Below the pieces are notes generated by a model. That model ran no database searches and was not told the DNA's origin. It saw only the letters and a list, made by a program, of their open reading frames with translations. This document shows positions 16,993 through 25,571 of a stretch of DNA of 64,000 nucleotides, piece by piece; the stretch's first letter is position 1, and the number at the start of each line of letters is the position of its first letter. The position numbers were made by a program, and so were the translations under genes. The DNA lies in NCBI RefSeq assembly GCF_003202285.1, contig NZ_MASW01000014.1, forward strand, positions 62,001-126,000, given 5' to 3'. Source of the stretch: Prauserella muralis. GTDB lineage: Bacteria > Actinomycetota > Actinomycetes > Mycobacteriales > Pseudonocardiaceae.

Positions 16993-18548
16993 TACTCCCA
17001 CCTCCCGCTGCGCGGGCGCTCGCCCCACGCGATCTCGATGCTGGTTGCGACCACATCGCGCGTGGCAGCCGGCTCGATGATGTCGTCGAGCGAGAGGTGC
17101 GCGGCCGCTTCCCACGGCTCCGCCTCGCTTCGCCACTCGCGGGTGAGCTCCTCGACCAGCTGATCACGCGCGCCGCTGCCCTGCTCGGCGAGCGCCCGTT
17201 CCAGCAGGCGCCGGTGCACGGTGCGCACCCCGGTGTCCGGGGCCATGAACCCGAGTTCGGCGGACGGCCAGGCGTAGAGGAAGTCCGGCCGGGTCGGCCG
17301 GCCTCCCATAGCGAAATGCCCACCGCCATAGGCCTTCCGCAACACCACGCCCACCTTGGGCACTCTCGCTTCCGCGATCCGCGAGACGACCTGCTCGTAA
17401 CACCGCAGGATGCCGCCACGCTCGGCCTGGGTCCCGATCATCAGACCGGGCACGTCGTGCAGGAAAACCAACGGCACGCCGAACGTGTCGCACAGGTCGA
17501 CGAACGCGCGCTCCTTCGCCAGCGCGGCCGGATCGAGCGCACCGGCCCGCACGACCGGCTGGTTCGCCACCAGACCGACCGGGCGCCCCCGGATCCGCGC
17601 CAACGCGGTCAGCAGACTCGGGCCCCAGCCATCCCCCCACGGCAGGATGCTGGCGTCGTCGGCGATGGCATCGAGCACCTGGCGCATGTCGTACCCGGCC
17701 CTTGCCCCAAGCGGCACCAGCTCAGCCAACTGCTCCGGCGGGCGACCCGGTTCCCGTGGCGGCCCGACCGGTGCGGGCCGCTCGGCGCTGGATGGCAGAT
17801 ACGACAGGAAGGCAGCGACCGCGTCCAACGCCTCACGCTCGGTGTCCACGACCATGTGCACATTGCCTGTTTCCGCCGCAGGCTGGGGCCCACCCAGCTC
17901 CGCGTCGGTGAGCCGCTCACCGATTGCGGACTCCACGACCGAGGGTCCGGACAGCGCGACCGAGCCGGTGCGCACCATCACCACGAAATGCGCGGTCGAA
18001 GCGTGCAACGCCGAGTCGCCGTACGACGGGCCCAGCACCGCCGCGGCACGCGGCACCGGCGGAAGGCCCGGCGGAGACTTGAGGAAGCGGGTGAAATCCA
18101 GCGGCAAGCCGGAGAACCGCCATCCGGACACATCGGGCATTCGCCCGCCGTCCGCGTCGCACAGCAACACCAACGGCACCCCGAACCGCTGCGCCTGCTC
18201 GATCAACCGTCCCTGCTTGCGCATGCTCACCGGCGCCGTGGTGCCAGCGACCACGCTGGCGTCGATGCCGATGACCGCGATCCGCCGACCGTCCAGCAGG
18301 CCGTAGCCGGTCACCACCGCGTCCCCCGGGATGTCCCTGTCCGTCCGGTGTTCCGGCAGGGCCAAGGCCCCCAGCTCAAACCAGGACTCCGGCTCAAGCA
18401 GGAGATCGATGCGCTCCCGCACCGGCAGCCGGCCCGACTCGCGATGCTTGCGCAGCCCCTCATCGCCACCCATCGCCAGCGACTGGGCCCGGCGCGTACG
18501 CAGGTGCTCCACCTTCTCGCCCATCGTCGACGTCACGCGCTCTGCCAC
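16992..18548 (-). CDS. Acyl-CoA carboxylase, carboxyltransferase (beta) subunit
   Basis: The 518-residue protein has two crotonase-like lobes: the N-lobe with GYGLLDGRRIAVIGIDASVV and CDADGGRMPD, the C-lobe with VPLVFLHDVPGLMIGTQAER and KVGVVLRKAYGGGHFAMGG. It starts at GTG behind GGGGAGGA. It would transfer carboxyl from biotin to an acyl-CoA. The biotin carboxylase-BCCP partner is encoded divergently at 18968; both promoters carry the CTACC-N8-GGTAG palindrome. It is more divergent than the MCC/GCC-like subunit at 57641, so the substrate cannot be named. Confidence 0.88.
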   Translation of the reverse strand: MAERVTSTMGEKVEHLRTRRAQSLAMGGDEGLRKHRESGRLPVRERIDLLLEPESWFELGALALPEHRTDRDIPGDAVVTGYGLLDGRRIAVIGIDASVVAGTTAPVSMRKQGRLIEQAQRFGVPLVLLCDADGGRMPDVSGWRFSGLPLDFTRFLKSPPGLPPVPRAAAVLGPSYGDSALHASTAHFVVMVRTGSVALSGPSVVESAIGERLTDAELGGPQPAAETGNVHMVVDTEREALDAVAAFLSYLPSSAERPAPVGPPREPGRPPEQLAELVPLGARAGYDMRQVLDAIADDASILPWGDGWGPSLLTALARIRGRPVGLVANQPVVRAGALDPAALAKERAFVDLCDTFGVPLVFLHDVPGLMIGTQAERGGILRCYEQVVSRIAEARVPKVGVVLRKAYGGGHFAMGGRPTRPDFLYAWPSAELGFMAPDTGVRTVHRRLLERALAEQGSGARDQLVEELTREWRSEAEPWEAAAHLSLDDIIEPAATRDVVATSIEIAWGERPRSGRWE

Positions 18549-18590
18549 GGATCCTCCCCTACGGCCAGCAAAGTGGTATCACACGTCAAA

Positions 18591-18608
18591 CTACCATACG
18601 CCTGGTAG
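18591..18608. promoter_or_regulatory. Operator site A (CTACC-N8-GGTAG)
   Basis: CTACCATACGCCTGGTAG, a perfect 6-bp dyad (CTACCA/TGGTAG), lies 43 bases upstream of the carboxyltransferase start. It is one of six matching sites in this block. Confidence 0.75.
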
Positions 18609-18877
18609 GTAGGGTCCCGATATAGCCAAGGTCACCGTCAGCGACGGCCCCCGCGCACACAAGCAGCGTTGTGGATTGCCGGCGCGCGGCCAGCCGGCAC
18701 GGCGCCGGCCGACGGCCGACGGCGATGATCGTGGCCGCCACTCTCGACCAGCTCGCCGCTGCCGGAGACTAGGCGCCCGTACACGCACACACCGCCGAGT
18801 GGCGGTGCTGGTCAACACTGTCGATCGGTTTCCGACTTGCCGCGCCGGCGCCGCGAGCGTCGGAGGCGGTATAGTAC

Positions 18878-18895
18878 CTACCGGACGAATGGTAG
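18878..18895. promoter_or_regulatory. Operator site B (CTACC-N8-GGTAG)
   Basis: CTACCGGACGAATGGTAG lies 72 bases upstream of the biotin carboxylase start. It sits next to a TATAGT (18870-18875) that could be a -10 box, a position suited to repression. Confidence 0.75.
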
Positions 18896-18967
18896 ACAGT
18901 GGTTTCAGCGTTATCCTCGATCAGAGAGTCGCTGCGCGCCAGCAGTGTCCGCGAACCAGGAGTTGAT

Positions 18968-20734
18968 GTGTTCAAATCGGTTCTCATCGCCAATCGTGGA
19001 GAGATCGCGGTGCGTGTCCTCCGGGCTTGCCGAGCGTTGGGTATCCGCGGCATCGCGGTGTATTCCGACGCCGACGCCGCCGGGTTACACGTTCGGCTGG
19101 CCGACAAGGCTGTGTGTATCGGCCCTGCGCCGGCACGGGAGTCCTATCTGAACGCGCGGGCCATCCTGGCAGCGGCCAGGAAGCACCACGCGGAGGCTGT
19201 GCATCCCGGCTATGGCCTGCTGGCCGAGAACGCCGCGTTCGCGCAGGCTGTCGTGGATCACGGTGTGGCATTCATCGGCCCCGCACCCGAGACCATCGCC
19301 GAGATGGGTGACAAGGTGGCCGCCAGGGCCGCGGCAGAGCGGGCGGAGGTGCCCGTGCTGCCGGGAACTCAGGCGCTGCACGACGCGGAGCAGGCTACCG
19401 ACGCCGGAGCGGACATCGGGTACCCACTCCTGGTCAAGTCGTCCTTCGGGGGCGGCGGGCGAGGTATGCGGGTGGTGCGTCAGCCGAACGAGTTGGCCGA
19501 CGCCGTGCGGGACGCGGGCAAGGAAGCTGCGGCCGCCTTCGGCCGGGCCGAGCTCTTCCTGGAGCGCTACCTTCCGAGACCGCGACACGTCGAGGTGCAA
19601 CTGCTCGCGGACGCGCACGGAACCGTGGTGCACCTCGGCGACCGAGACTGCTCGGTGCAGCGTCGGCATCAGAAACTCGTCGAGGAAGCACCCGCTCCCG
19701 GCTTGCCGGAGGAACTGCGTTCCCGTCTCACCCAGGCCGCAGTGCGCCTGGCCCGCGAGACGCGCTATGTCGGAGTGGGCACGATCGAGTTCCTCGTCGA
19801 CCCGGCCACGGCGGAGTTCTACTTTCTGGAGATGAACACCCGCCTACAGGTCGAACACGGCGTCACCGAGTTGACGTCGGGAATTGACCTGGTGCAGGAA
19901 CAAATCCTGGTCGCCTCCGGCGAGCCGCTCGACGTCGACCAGGATGCGGTCCGGCCCCGCGGACACGCAATTCAGGCCCGGCTCGTCGCCGAAGATCCTT
20001 ACGCTGGTTTCCGCCCGGCACCGGGAACCGTGCACGACCTGCACCTGCCGACCGGACCGTGGCTGCGGCTGGACTTCGGGATCGACGCTGGCGACCGGGT
20101 GCCGGCCGAGTACGACTCGCTGTTCGGCAAGCTGCTCGCGTGGGGGCCGAATCGCGACACCGCCCGACGCCGGCTGGCCACCGCGCTCGACGAGCTCCGG
20201 GTGTCCGGCATCCCGCACACCGGCGACTACCTGCGCACCATCCTAGAACGGCCGGACTTCCTCGCCGCACGGCACGACACCGGTTCGGTCGAACGCGACT
20301 GGCAGCCGGACCCGGCAGCACAACCGCTGCCCACGGATGTCCGGACGAAACCGGTGCGAGCGCCGGACCCGGTTTCGACCCGGGAGGTCAGCCTGCACAC
20401 CGACCACGGCCCGGTCCACGTGCTGGTGTACGGATGCGGCGACCACGACCCCGTTACACCCCCCGCACCCAGCCCAGTCGGGCCCCGTGGCACGCCGTAC
20501 ACGGAATCGGCGGAATCTACTGGAGAGTCCCGGGCGCCGATGGACGCATCGGTGGCCAAGGTCCTGGTCACCGAAGGCGCCCAGGTCGCCGCGCGAGATG
20601 TCCTTGTGGTACTCGAGGCGATGAAGATGGAAATCGAGATCACCGCATCGCATCCTGGCACGGTGCGCCAGGTGCTCGTCAGCTCGGGAGAATCCGTATC
20701 CGCCGGGGCGGTGCTGGTCACGCTGGACGGCTAG
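18968..20734 (+). CDS. Acyl-CoA carboxylase, biotin carboxylase-BCCP (alpha) subunit
   Basis: The start is GTG 18968 (VFKSVLIANRGEIAVRVLRA) behind CAGGAG, giving 588 residues. The biotin carboxylase domain occupies about 1-445, with the ATP-grasp glycine loop SSFGGGGRGMRV and EMNTRLQVEHGVTEL. The last 70 residues are the biotinyl domain, with the VLEAMKMEIEI biotin-lysine motif. The normally invariant HPVTE reads HGVTE. The linker is short compared with the 669-residue paralogue at 55632. The stop codon TAG lies within a CTAG that is duplicated by the adjacent IS481 remnant. Its partner is probably the CT subunit at 16992. Confidence 0.92.
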   Translation: MFKSVLIANRGEIAVRVLRACRALGIRGIAVYSDADAAGLHVRLADKAVCIGPAPARESYLNARAILAAARKHHAEAVHPGYGLLAENAAFAQAVVDHGVAFIGPAPETIAEMGDKVAARAAAERAEVPVLPGTQALHDAEQATDAGADIGYPLLVKSSFGGGGRGMRVVRQPNELADAVRDAGKEAAAAFGRAELFLERYLPRPRHVEVQLLADAHGTVVHLGDRDCSVQRRHQKLVEEAPAPGLPEELRSRLTQAAVRLARETRYVGVGTIEFLVDPATAEFYFLEMNTRLQVEHGVTELTSGIDLVQEQILVASGEPLDVDQDAVRPRGHAIQARLVAEDPYAGFRPAPGTVHDLHLPTGPWLRLDFGIDAGDRVPAEYDSLFGKLLAWGPNRDTARRRLATALDELRVSGIPHTGDYLRTILERPDFLAARHDTGSVERDWQPDPAAQPLPTDVRTKPVRAPDPVSTREVSLHTDHGPVHVLVYGCGDHDPVTPPAPSPVGPRGTPYTESAESTGESRAPMDASVAKVLVTEGAQVAARDVLVVLEAMKMEIEITASHPGTVRQVLVSSGESVSAGAVLVTLDG

Positions 20735-21028
20735 GTGTGATGTCCAGGGACGTTGTTCCGGGTTGAGTTGATGTCGGCCTGTCGTTGAGACAGGTGAAGG
20801 CCTCTGGTTGTGAAGTGGAGCTGTCGAGGAACCGCTTCACGAACCGGAGGCCTTCGTGTCCCACGCTAATGCCCTGCTGACCCCGCGCGCTCGTCTGCGT
20901 CTGGCCCGGCTTGTCGTCGAAGACGGTTGGACGTACCAAGCCCTGCCCGGCTGGCTCCACTTCTACAATCACCACCGAGCCCACAGCGCAACCGGAGGCC
21001 GACTGAACAACCTGCCTGGACATCACAG
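20735..21028. mobile_element. 294-bp deletion derivative of an IS481-family element
   Basis: Both ends survive: TGTGATGTCCAGG near 20736 and its complement near 21015-21027. CTAG flanks each side (20731-20734 and 21029-21032). IS481 members commonly target and duplicate CTAG. The interior is deleted, so it resembles a MITE-like derivative that could be moved in trans. The left CTAG supplies the stop codon of the biotin carboxylase gene. Confidence 0.75.
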
Positions 21029-21032
21029 CTAG
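20856..21032 (+). pseudogene. IS481 transposase, N- and C-termini fused by deletion
   Basis: A 58-codon frame starts at GTG: VSHANALLTPRARLRLARLV is the start of IS481 transposases. It passes directly into LHFYNHHRAHSATGGRLNNL and GHHS-stop, which is the C-terminus. The whole HTH/DDE core is missing. The small frame may still be translated but cannot transpose DNA. Confidence 0.75.
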
Positions 21033-21084
21033 GCAGCGTCAGCCCCGCATCGCCACGGCGCTAAACACCTGAGCTCGCACCGAA

Positions 21085-21334
21085 CTAGCACCCGGGTTCC
21101 GCGGTCTCGTTGACGTAGCGCCAGCAGTTCGTGGCGGAGATGTCTAATCCGGCGCCGATCTCGGCGAAGGGTTCGCCTTTGCGCAGGTACACCAGCACCG
21201 CCAGGGCCTGCTGTCCTAGGTTGAGCTTGCGCCATGCCGAACCCGGCTGCTTGCGGTGGGTACGAATGAGGCAGGCCGGACACGAAGGTGCGGGTCTGAT
21301 GTGACAACGGCAGCGCGGCACGGTAGAACAGCAC
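21085..21334 (-). pseudogene. IS5-like transposase N-terminal fragment
   Basis: The fragment begins VLFYRAALPLSHQTRTFVSG and continues, after a small frame disturbance, with GSAWRKLNLGQQALAVLVYL, RKGEPFAEIGAG and CWRYVNETAE. This is the HTH portion found at the start of some IS5-family/HARBI-like transposases. Nothing of the DDE domain follows. The 21397-21624 stretch beside it holds nothing recognisable. Confidence 0.6.
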
Positions 21335-21624
21335 GCAAAGCCCCTGGTCCTGCGGAACGATCTTGATCGAAGCTCTGCTACCAAGGGCCTCGCCATGTCA
21401 GGTTGGCGACACGCCGGTGATCGTCGTCGGACATCACGAGAACCGATCTTGGTCCACCCGTGGCTTACAAACCTCGCGTGACACGCCCAACGCAGGACTG
21501 GCGGCGGTGCGTGCGGCGGTCACCGGTCGGCTGTTGGTGGACGATCCGCGGTATCTTGACCATCCTGGGTGAACGGGCAGAAAACGCCGACCACGCCCAC
21601 CTTGCCCGACGATCGATGGTCACT

Positions 21625-22044
21625 TCACCTCAGGTCAGGTGCACAGAGAACCGGGCAGCGCAGGGTAGCGGTTCCCTGGACAACGCGGCCGTGTCCTCGC
21701 CGTTCCAGCCACACCTCGCAGGTCACGGTTTCACCTGACGCGGTTCCAGAGGTGGTGCGCACCCGGCCGCCCGCGATGACGTGGTCGCCGGCGTAGACGC
21801 TGCCGAGGAATCGGGCGTGGATTCGGTCCAGGGTGTGCTCGGGGAAGGCCTGCCGCAGCATGGTGAGGATGTAGGCGAGGTTCGCGGGGCCCTGATTGAC
21901 GGGCCGCTCACCGAGGCCCAGTGCACGAACCGCCTCGGCGTCGTAGTGGATCGGGTTGGGGTCTCGCAGCACCAGGGCGAGCATCTTCATTCGTCGCTCG
22001 TCCACTCCCTGAAGTTCCCAACCGGGCAGCAGTTGGTCGTTCAC
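21625..22044 (-). CDS. MaoC-like hotdog hydratase subunit
   Basis: The 139-residue single-hotdog protein has RDPNPIHYDAEAVRALGLG, close to the D-x(4)-H hydratase-2 pattern, so it may carry the active site. The start overlaps the preceding gene (ATGA). In steroid and related pathways two small hotdog proteins form a heteromeric enoyl-CoA hydratase (ChsH1-ChsH2 type). This pair, next to an acyl-CoA dehydrogenase, fits that plan. Confidence 0.8.
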   Translation of the reverse strand: MNDQLLPGWELQGVDERRMKMLALVLRDPNPIHYDAEAVRALGLGERPVNQGPANLAYILTMLRQAFPEHTLDRIHARFLGSVYAGDHVIAGGRVRTTSGTASGETVTCEVWLERRGHGRVVQGTATLRCPVLCAPDLR

Positions 22045-22466
22045 CGGGTCTCCTTTCGCGGCAGGAGGAAGGTACTGGTCGTGGTCACCACGGGCTGCCC
22101 CGCGTCCGACGAGACGTGCTGCTGCAGGGTGACGACGTCGAAGGTGCCCAGCGTACGCCCGGTTTTCCGCTCAGCACTGGTCACGGCTCCACGAACCGAG
22201 TATTCCGCTCCGGTGACCAGCGGCCGGTGGTAGTCGATCGTGCACTCACCGAGCATCGGTCCGTCTTCGGCATGCGATCCGAACAACTCCAGGAGCTCGG
22301 CGACGCTGATGCCGAGGCCGCTCTGCGCAACGATGAAGCCGTAGATGGGATGTGGCTCGTCGTGCGGCTCGGCGCCCACCGCGTCGTGCAGCAGCCAGTT
22401 CTCGTAGGGTTCGATCCGGTAGTGTCCGCCTGGGATCGCGGTTTCGGGCAACTGTTTGAGCTTCAT
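22041..22466 (-). CDS. MaoC/FAS1-dehydratase-like hotdog protein
   Basis: The 141-residue hotdog-fold protein has ECTIDYHRPLVTGAEYSVRG and VTTTSTFLLPRKETR, as in the N-terminal (non-catalytic) half of MaoC-type double hotdogs. It lacks a clear D-x(4)-H motif. It probably pairs with the 21625 product. It starts immediately at the end of the acyl-CoA dehydrogenase gene. Confidence 0.75.
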   Translation of the reverse strand: MKLKQLPETAIPGGHYRIEPYENWLLHDAVGAEPHDEPHPIYGFIVAQSGLGISVAELLELFGSHAEDGPMLGECTIDYHRPLVTGAEYSVRGAVTSAERKTGRTLGTFDVVTLQQHVSSDAGQPVVTTTSTFLLPRKETR

Positions 22467-23632
22467 CAGAACGACCGGGGTAGTCCGAGGTTTTCGGCGA
22501 TGATGTTGCGGGCCATCTCATTGGTCACTGGGCCGATGCGGAACAGCCGGGCGTCGCGCCAGTACCGCTGCATGTCGGTCTCCGCCGCATAGCCCATTCC
22601 GCCCAGGATCTGAATGCCAAGGTCGGCGGCGTTGACGGCGGCCTCTGAGGCGATGACCTTCGCCATGGTGGCCTCGATTCCTGCCGGTTTGCCGTGGGCC
22701 TGCAACGTGGCGGCCTCCATGACGCATAGCTCCGCTTGCTTGCGGCTCATCGCGATATTGGCGATGTAGTGTTGCAGTGCCTGGAACTGGCCGATTGTGT
22801 GGCCGAAGGCCTCGCGATGAGTCATGTACTCCAGGGCGTCCTCCAGCACTCCGTCCAAAATGCCCAGACAGAACGAGGACAGCATGATCCGCTCGTTGTT
22901 CAGCGTGGGTAGTAGCATGTACCATGCCTCGCCGGGCTCACCGAGCAGCAGCTCGTCCGGGATGAAGGCGTCATCCAGGAAGACATCGCACGAGCCCATG
23001 GCTCGCATCCCGAGCTTGGGAATCTCCCGAATGGTTACTCCCTGCGACTTGGCCGGCAGCACGAACAGCGACAGGCCCTGGTGACGCTTCTCTACTGCGG
23101 AGTCAGTCCGAGCCAGCAGCAAGATGTAGTCGGCGACGTGCGAGGCCGAGCACCAGGTCTTGTGACCGTTAACGACCCAGCCCCCATCTACCTTGCGTGC
23201 GCTCGTGCGCATGGCGCCGAGGAGATCCGTGCCTCCACCGGGTTCGGTGAAACCGATCGAGAATCGGGCCTTACCCGCCACAATCTCCGGCAGAAACCGC
23301 CGCTTCTGCTCCTCCGAGCCATACAGCCCGATCGACTTCCCTCCCGCGAATGAGGTGATACCCCAGATCCAGGTCAGTCCCGCCAAGGACCGTGCCAGCT
23401 CCCTAGCCACAATCATCTGAACGACGACGTCTCCGCCGGAGCCGCCGTAGGCTTCGTCGATCCCAATGCCGTGAAAGCCTGCCTCGGTGAACTTGTCCCA
23501 CAGGTCGAACGGATAGTGGTGCTCGTTGCGCTCGAGCTCGCGAGCCCAACTTTTCGGTACCTCCTGGTCCACCCATTCACGCACGACCCGGCGGAAGTCC
23601 TCCTCCTCCTGCCTGTAGCTGAAGTCCACACT
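22466..23632 (-). CDS. Acyl-CoA dehydrogenase (paralogue of the one at 30399)
   Basis: With the GTG start at 23632 (VDFSYRQEEEDFRRVVREW) behind GGGAGG, the protein has 388 residues. Shared landmarks with the 30399 protein include RSLAGLTWIWGITSFAGGKS, GLYGSEEQKRRFLPEI and the C-terminus GLPRSF. The usual C-terminal YEGT catalytic segment reads RIGPVTNEM, so the Glu of that position is absent. The base must lie elsewhere, or be supplied by a partner in a mixed tetramer. Operator site C is 39 bases upstream. Confidence 0.9.
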   Translation of the reverse strand, partial: SVDFSYRQEEEDFRRVVREWVDQEVPKSWARELERNEHHYPFDLWDKFTEAGFHGIGIDEAYGGSGGDVVVQMIVARELARSLAGLTWIWGITSFAGGKSIGLYGSEEQKRRFLPEIVAGKARFSIGFTEPGGGTDLLGAMRTSARKVDGGWVVNGHKTWCSASHVADYILLLARTDSAVEKRHQGLSLFVLPAKSQGVTIREIPKLGMRAMGSCDVFLDDAFIPDELLLGEPGEAWYMLLPTLNNERIMLSSFCLGILDGVLEDALEYMTHREAFGHTIGQFQALQHYIANIAMSRKQAELCVMEAATLQAHGKPAGIEATMAKVIASEAAVNAADLGIQILGGMGYAAETDMQRYWRDARLFRIGPVTNEMARNIIAENLGLPRSF

Positions 23633-23671
23633 CGCCTCCCTTGTCACGACACTTGACCACCACTCGACTGA

Positions 23672-23689
23672 CTACCGTACGACCGGTAG
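23672..23689. promoter_or_regulatory. Operator site C (CTACC-N8-GGTAG)
   Basis: CTACCGTACGACCGGTAG lies 39 bases upstream of the acyl-CoA dehydrogenase start, in the 66-base gap to the CoA-transferase beta gene. Confidence 0.75.
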
Positions 23690-23698
23690 GTAGTCGGG

Positions 23699-24526
23699 TC
23701 AAGCATGGTCGAACCCGTAGCGTCGCAGGCCTTCGGGGTCGATCACGTCCCGCAGCAGGCGCACCTGTTCCCTCGTCGGGGCCGGCGTTCGGGTCACGCC
23801 GTTGTCCGGTAGCGCCAGCTCGAAGCCGGTCGCGTTCTGCACCTGCTCGACGCCGACACCGGGATGGACCGACAGCAGTCGCATCCGCCGCGTAACGGGC
23901 TCGAAATCGAGCACTGCAAGGTTGGTCACCATGCATTGTGGGCCGCCGGCGAGACCCAGCCGTTCTCGCTCGTCACCCCCACGCAGGTAACCGGCGCAGG
24001 AGATGAAGTCGACGCGCTCCACGAGGGTGCGCGGGCTGTGCCGGGGTTGCCAAAAGTAGAGCTGCTTGCCGAGCGAGCCCATGTCGCCAAGCCCTGCGGT
24101 GCCGGGCAGCCGCCGCCGGGGCGCGTGGACGTCATCACCCAGTATCGAGTTGTTGGCGTTGCCGTACCGATCCACCTGTGCGGCGCCGACGCAGAACTTG
24201 CGAAAGTGCCGCTCGCCCTGAACCAAGTGCCAAAAATCGCGATAGTGGTCAAGGTAGGCCACCGCATCCTGCCACAGTGGCGCTTCCAATGTGGACCGCG
24301 GAAGATGAAACTCGCGTGGGTCCAAGCCAATTCCGGCAGCTACCCAGGTCAACTGGGGAGCGTGCGTGAGCCGGGCAAGCGCGAAGGCGCACACTGGCAT
24401 AGCCGAGGCCATACCATTGACCACCTCGTCGGAGTTGTCGAACCAGCTGGCCAGCACCGTCACCATCAGCTCGTCGACCGTGTAGTCCTCGGCCGGCGCG
24501 TTGTCCTGCCACGGATGATCACCCAT
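23699..24526 (-). CDS. CoA-transferase-like beta subunit (GctB/IpdB type)
   Basis: The start MGDHPWQDNAPAEDYTVDEL at 24526 gives 275 residues and an 8-base overlap with the alpha gene. Family features are FCVGAAQVDRYGNANNSILG, VDFISCAGYLRGGDERER and SVHPGVGVEQVQNATGFEL. The family includes glutaconate CoA-transferases and IpdB, the partner of IpdA in ring-opening hydrolysis during steroid C/D-ring breakdown. The catalytic Glu cannot be placed confidently here, so transfer versus hydrolysis is undecided. Confidence 0.85.
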   Translation of the reverse strand: MGDHPWQDNAPAEDYTVDELMVTVLASWFDNSDEVVNGMASAMPVCAFALARLTHAPQLTWVAAGIGLDPREFHLPRSTLEAPLWQDAVAYLDHYRDFWHLVQGERHFRKFCVGAAQVDRYGNANNSILGDDVHAPRRRLPGTAGLGDMGSLGKQLYFWQPRHSPRTLVERVDFISCAGYLRGGDERERLGLAGGPQCMVTNLAVLDFEPVTRRMRLLSVHPGVGVEQVQNATGFELALPDNGVTRTPAPTREQVRLLRDVIDPEGLRRYGFDHA

Positions 24527-25439
24527 CCTGCCCGGCCTGTTCCTTATTCCGAGTGCCCAGGCCGGCAGCGACGAGGTACGACTGCTCGTCCGGTGGCGTG
24601 TGCAGATAACGGTCGAGAAAGGCACTGGAGGATGTGTTGTGCCGCGCGGCGGCGACCCACTCACGATGCAGGCGGGTGTCGTAGTCATAGCGGTCCGGCA
24701 GCGAGGTCGGGTGCGCCCCATGCGGCACCTCGACCACCGCGTCGACGAGGAAGCCGGGTAGAACGGTACGGTCGGGGTGGCGCCTGAGCACCGCCGAGTC
24801 GACGATCTCCTCCACCGTGACCAACACGCGCCGGGCCGCCTTGGGCATCACCGACGCATCCGCCCACCGGGCCCCAGGCTCGCACTGCACGTTGCCCGCC
24901 CGGTCGGCGCGATGGGCGTGAAGCACCGCAACATCCGGAATCAGGCGGCGGCACGCAACCACTGGGGGACCGCCAAATGGGTCATCGAGTACCCGGAGAT
25001 TGTCCGAGTCGGCCGCAATCAGGTCGGTCCCCACCAGGCCGCGAATGGGCAAGTAGGGTAACGCCTGCGCTGCGGCCGCTAATCGCGCGAGCAACGCCCA
25101 CTCGGACAGTTCCTGCACGCGGACCCTGCCGGACTCGGCCGCCCTGGCGAACTGCCGACAGGTCCCGAACTGCTCCATCGAGACCGCACAGCAGACCACT
25201 CGGTCGATGACCCCGGCAGCCGCCAGCCAGTCCACCCCGATCCCGCCGACCAAGCACACCAGCCCTAGCTGGCGACGCCCCTGGCGGATGAACTCACGCA
25301 CCACCGCCATCGGGGCGGACTGCGTGGCCATGCCAGCGAGCGCCACCATATCGCCATCCCGGACGAGGCCAATCGCCTCGGCGAGCGAACAGACCTTGTC
25401 GGAGCCCACGCTAGGCACATGGTGCGCCTCGTTCAGCAT
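24519..25439 (-). CDS. CoA-transferase-like alpha subunit (GctA/IpdA type)
   Basis: The ATG at 25439 follows GGGAGG and gives 306 residues. The N-terminus VCSLAEAIGLVRDGDMVALA and the core LPYLPIRGLVGTDLIAADS are typical of alpha subunits of class I CoA-transferases. It would act with the beta subunit. In an operon with ligase, dehydrogenase and hydratase genes, the pair may activate a diacid or open a cyclic beta-diketone CoA ester, as IpdAB does. Confidence 0.85.
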   Translation of the reverse strand: MLNEAHHVPSVGSDKVCSLAEAIGLVRDGDMVALAGMATQSAPMAVVREFIRQGRRQLGLVCLVGGIGVDWLAAAGVIDRVVCCAVSMEQFGTCRQFARAAESGRVRVQELSEWALLARLAAAAQALPYLPIRGLVGTDLIAADSDNLRVLDDPFGGPPVVACRRLIPDVAVLHAHRADRAGNVQCEPGARWADASVMPKAARRVLVTVEEIVDSAVLRRHPDRTVLPGFLVDAVVEVPHGAHPTSLPDRYDYDTRLHREWVAAARHNTSSSAFLDRYLHTPPDEQSYLVAAGLGTRNKEQAGQDG

Positions 25440-25571
25440 CACAACCTCCCGGTGTCCCAGCCGCCGCGACCAACACCCGTGAGGCGCCGAGCCAGACGCC
25501 ACCCGGTCGCGTCCGACAGCGCCGAAGGGCCCTGCCGTCATGCCATGCCGGGGTCAGCCCCGGTCGGCCGG

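Noticed and set aside
16632-18608. 658-residue plus-strand open frame
   Set aside because: It is antisense to the carboxyltransferase and enoyl-CoA hydratase genes, is Arg/Pro/His-rich without domains, and results from high GC at third positions.
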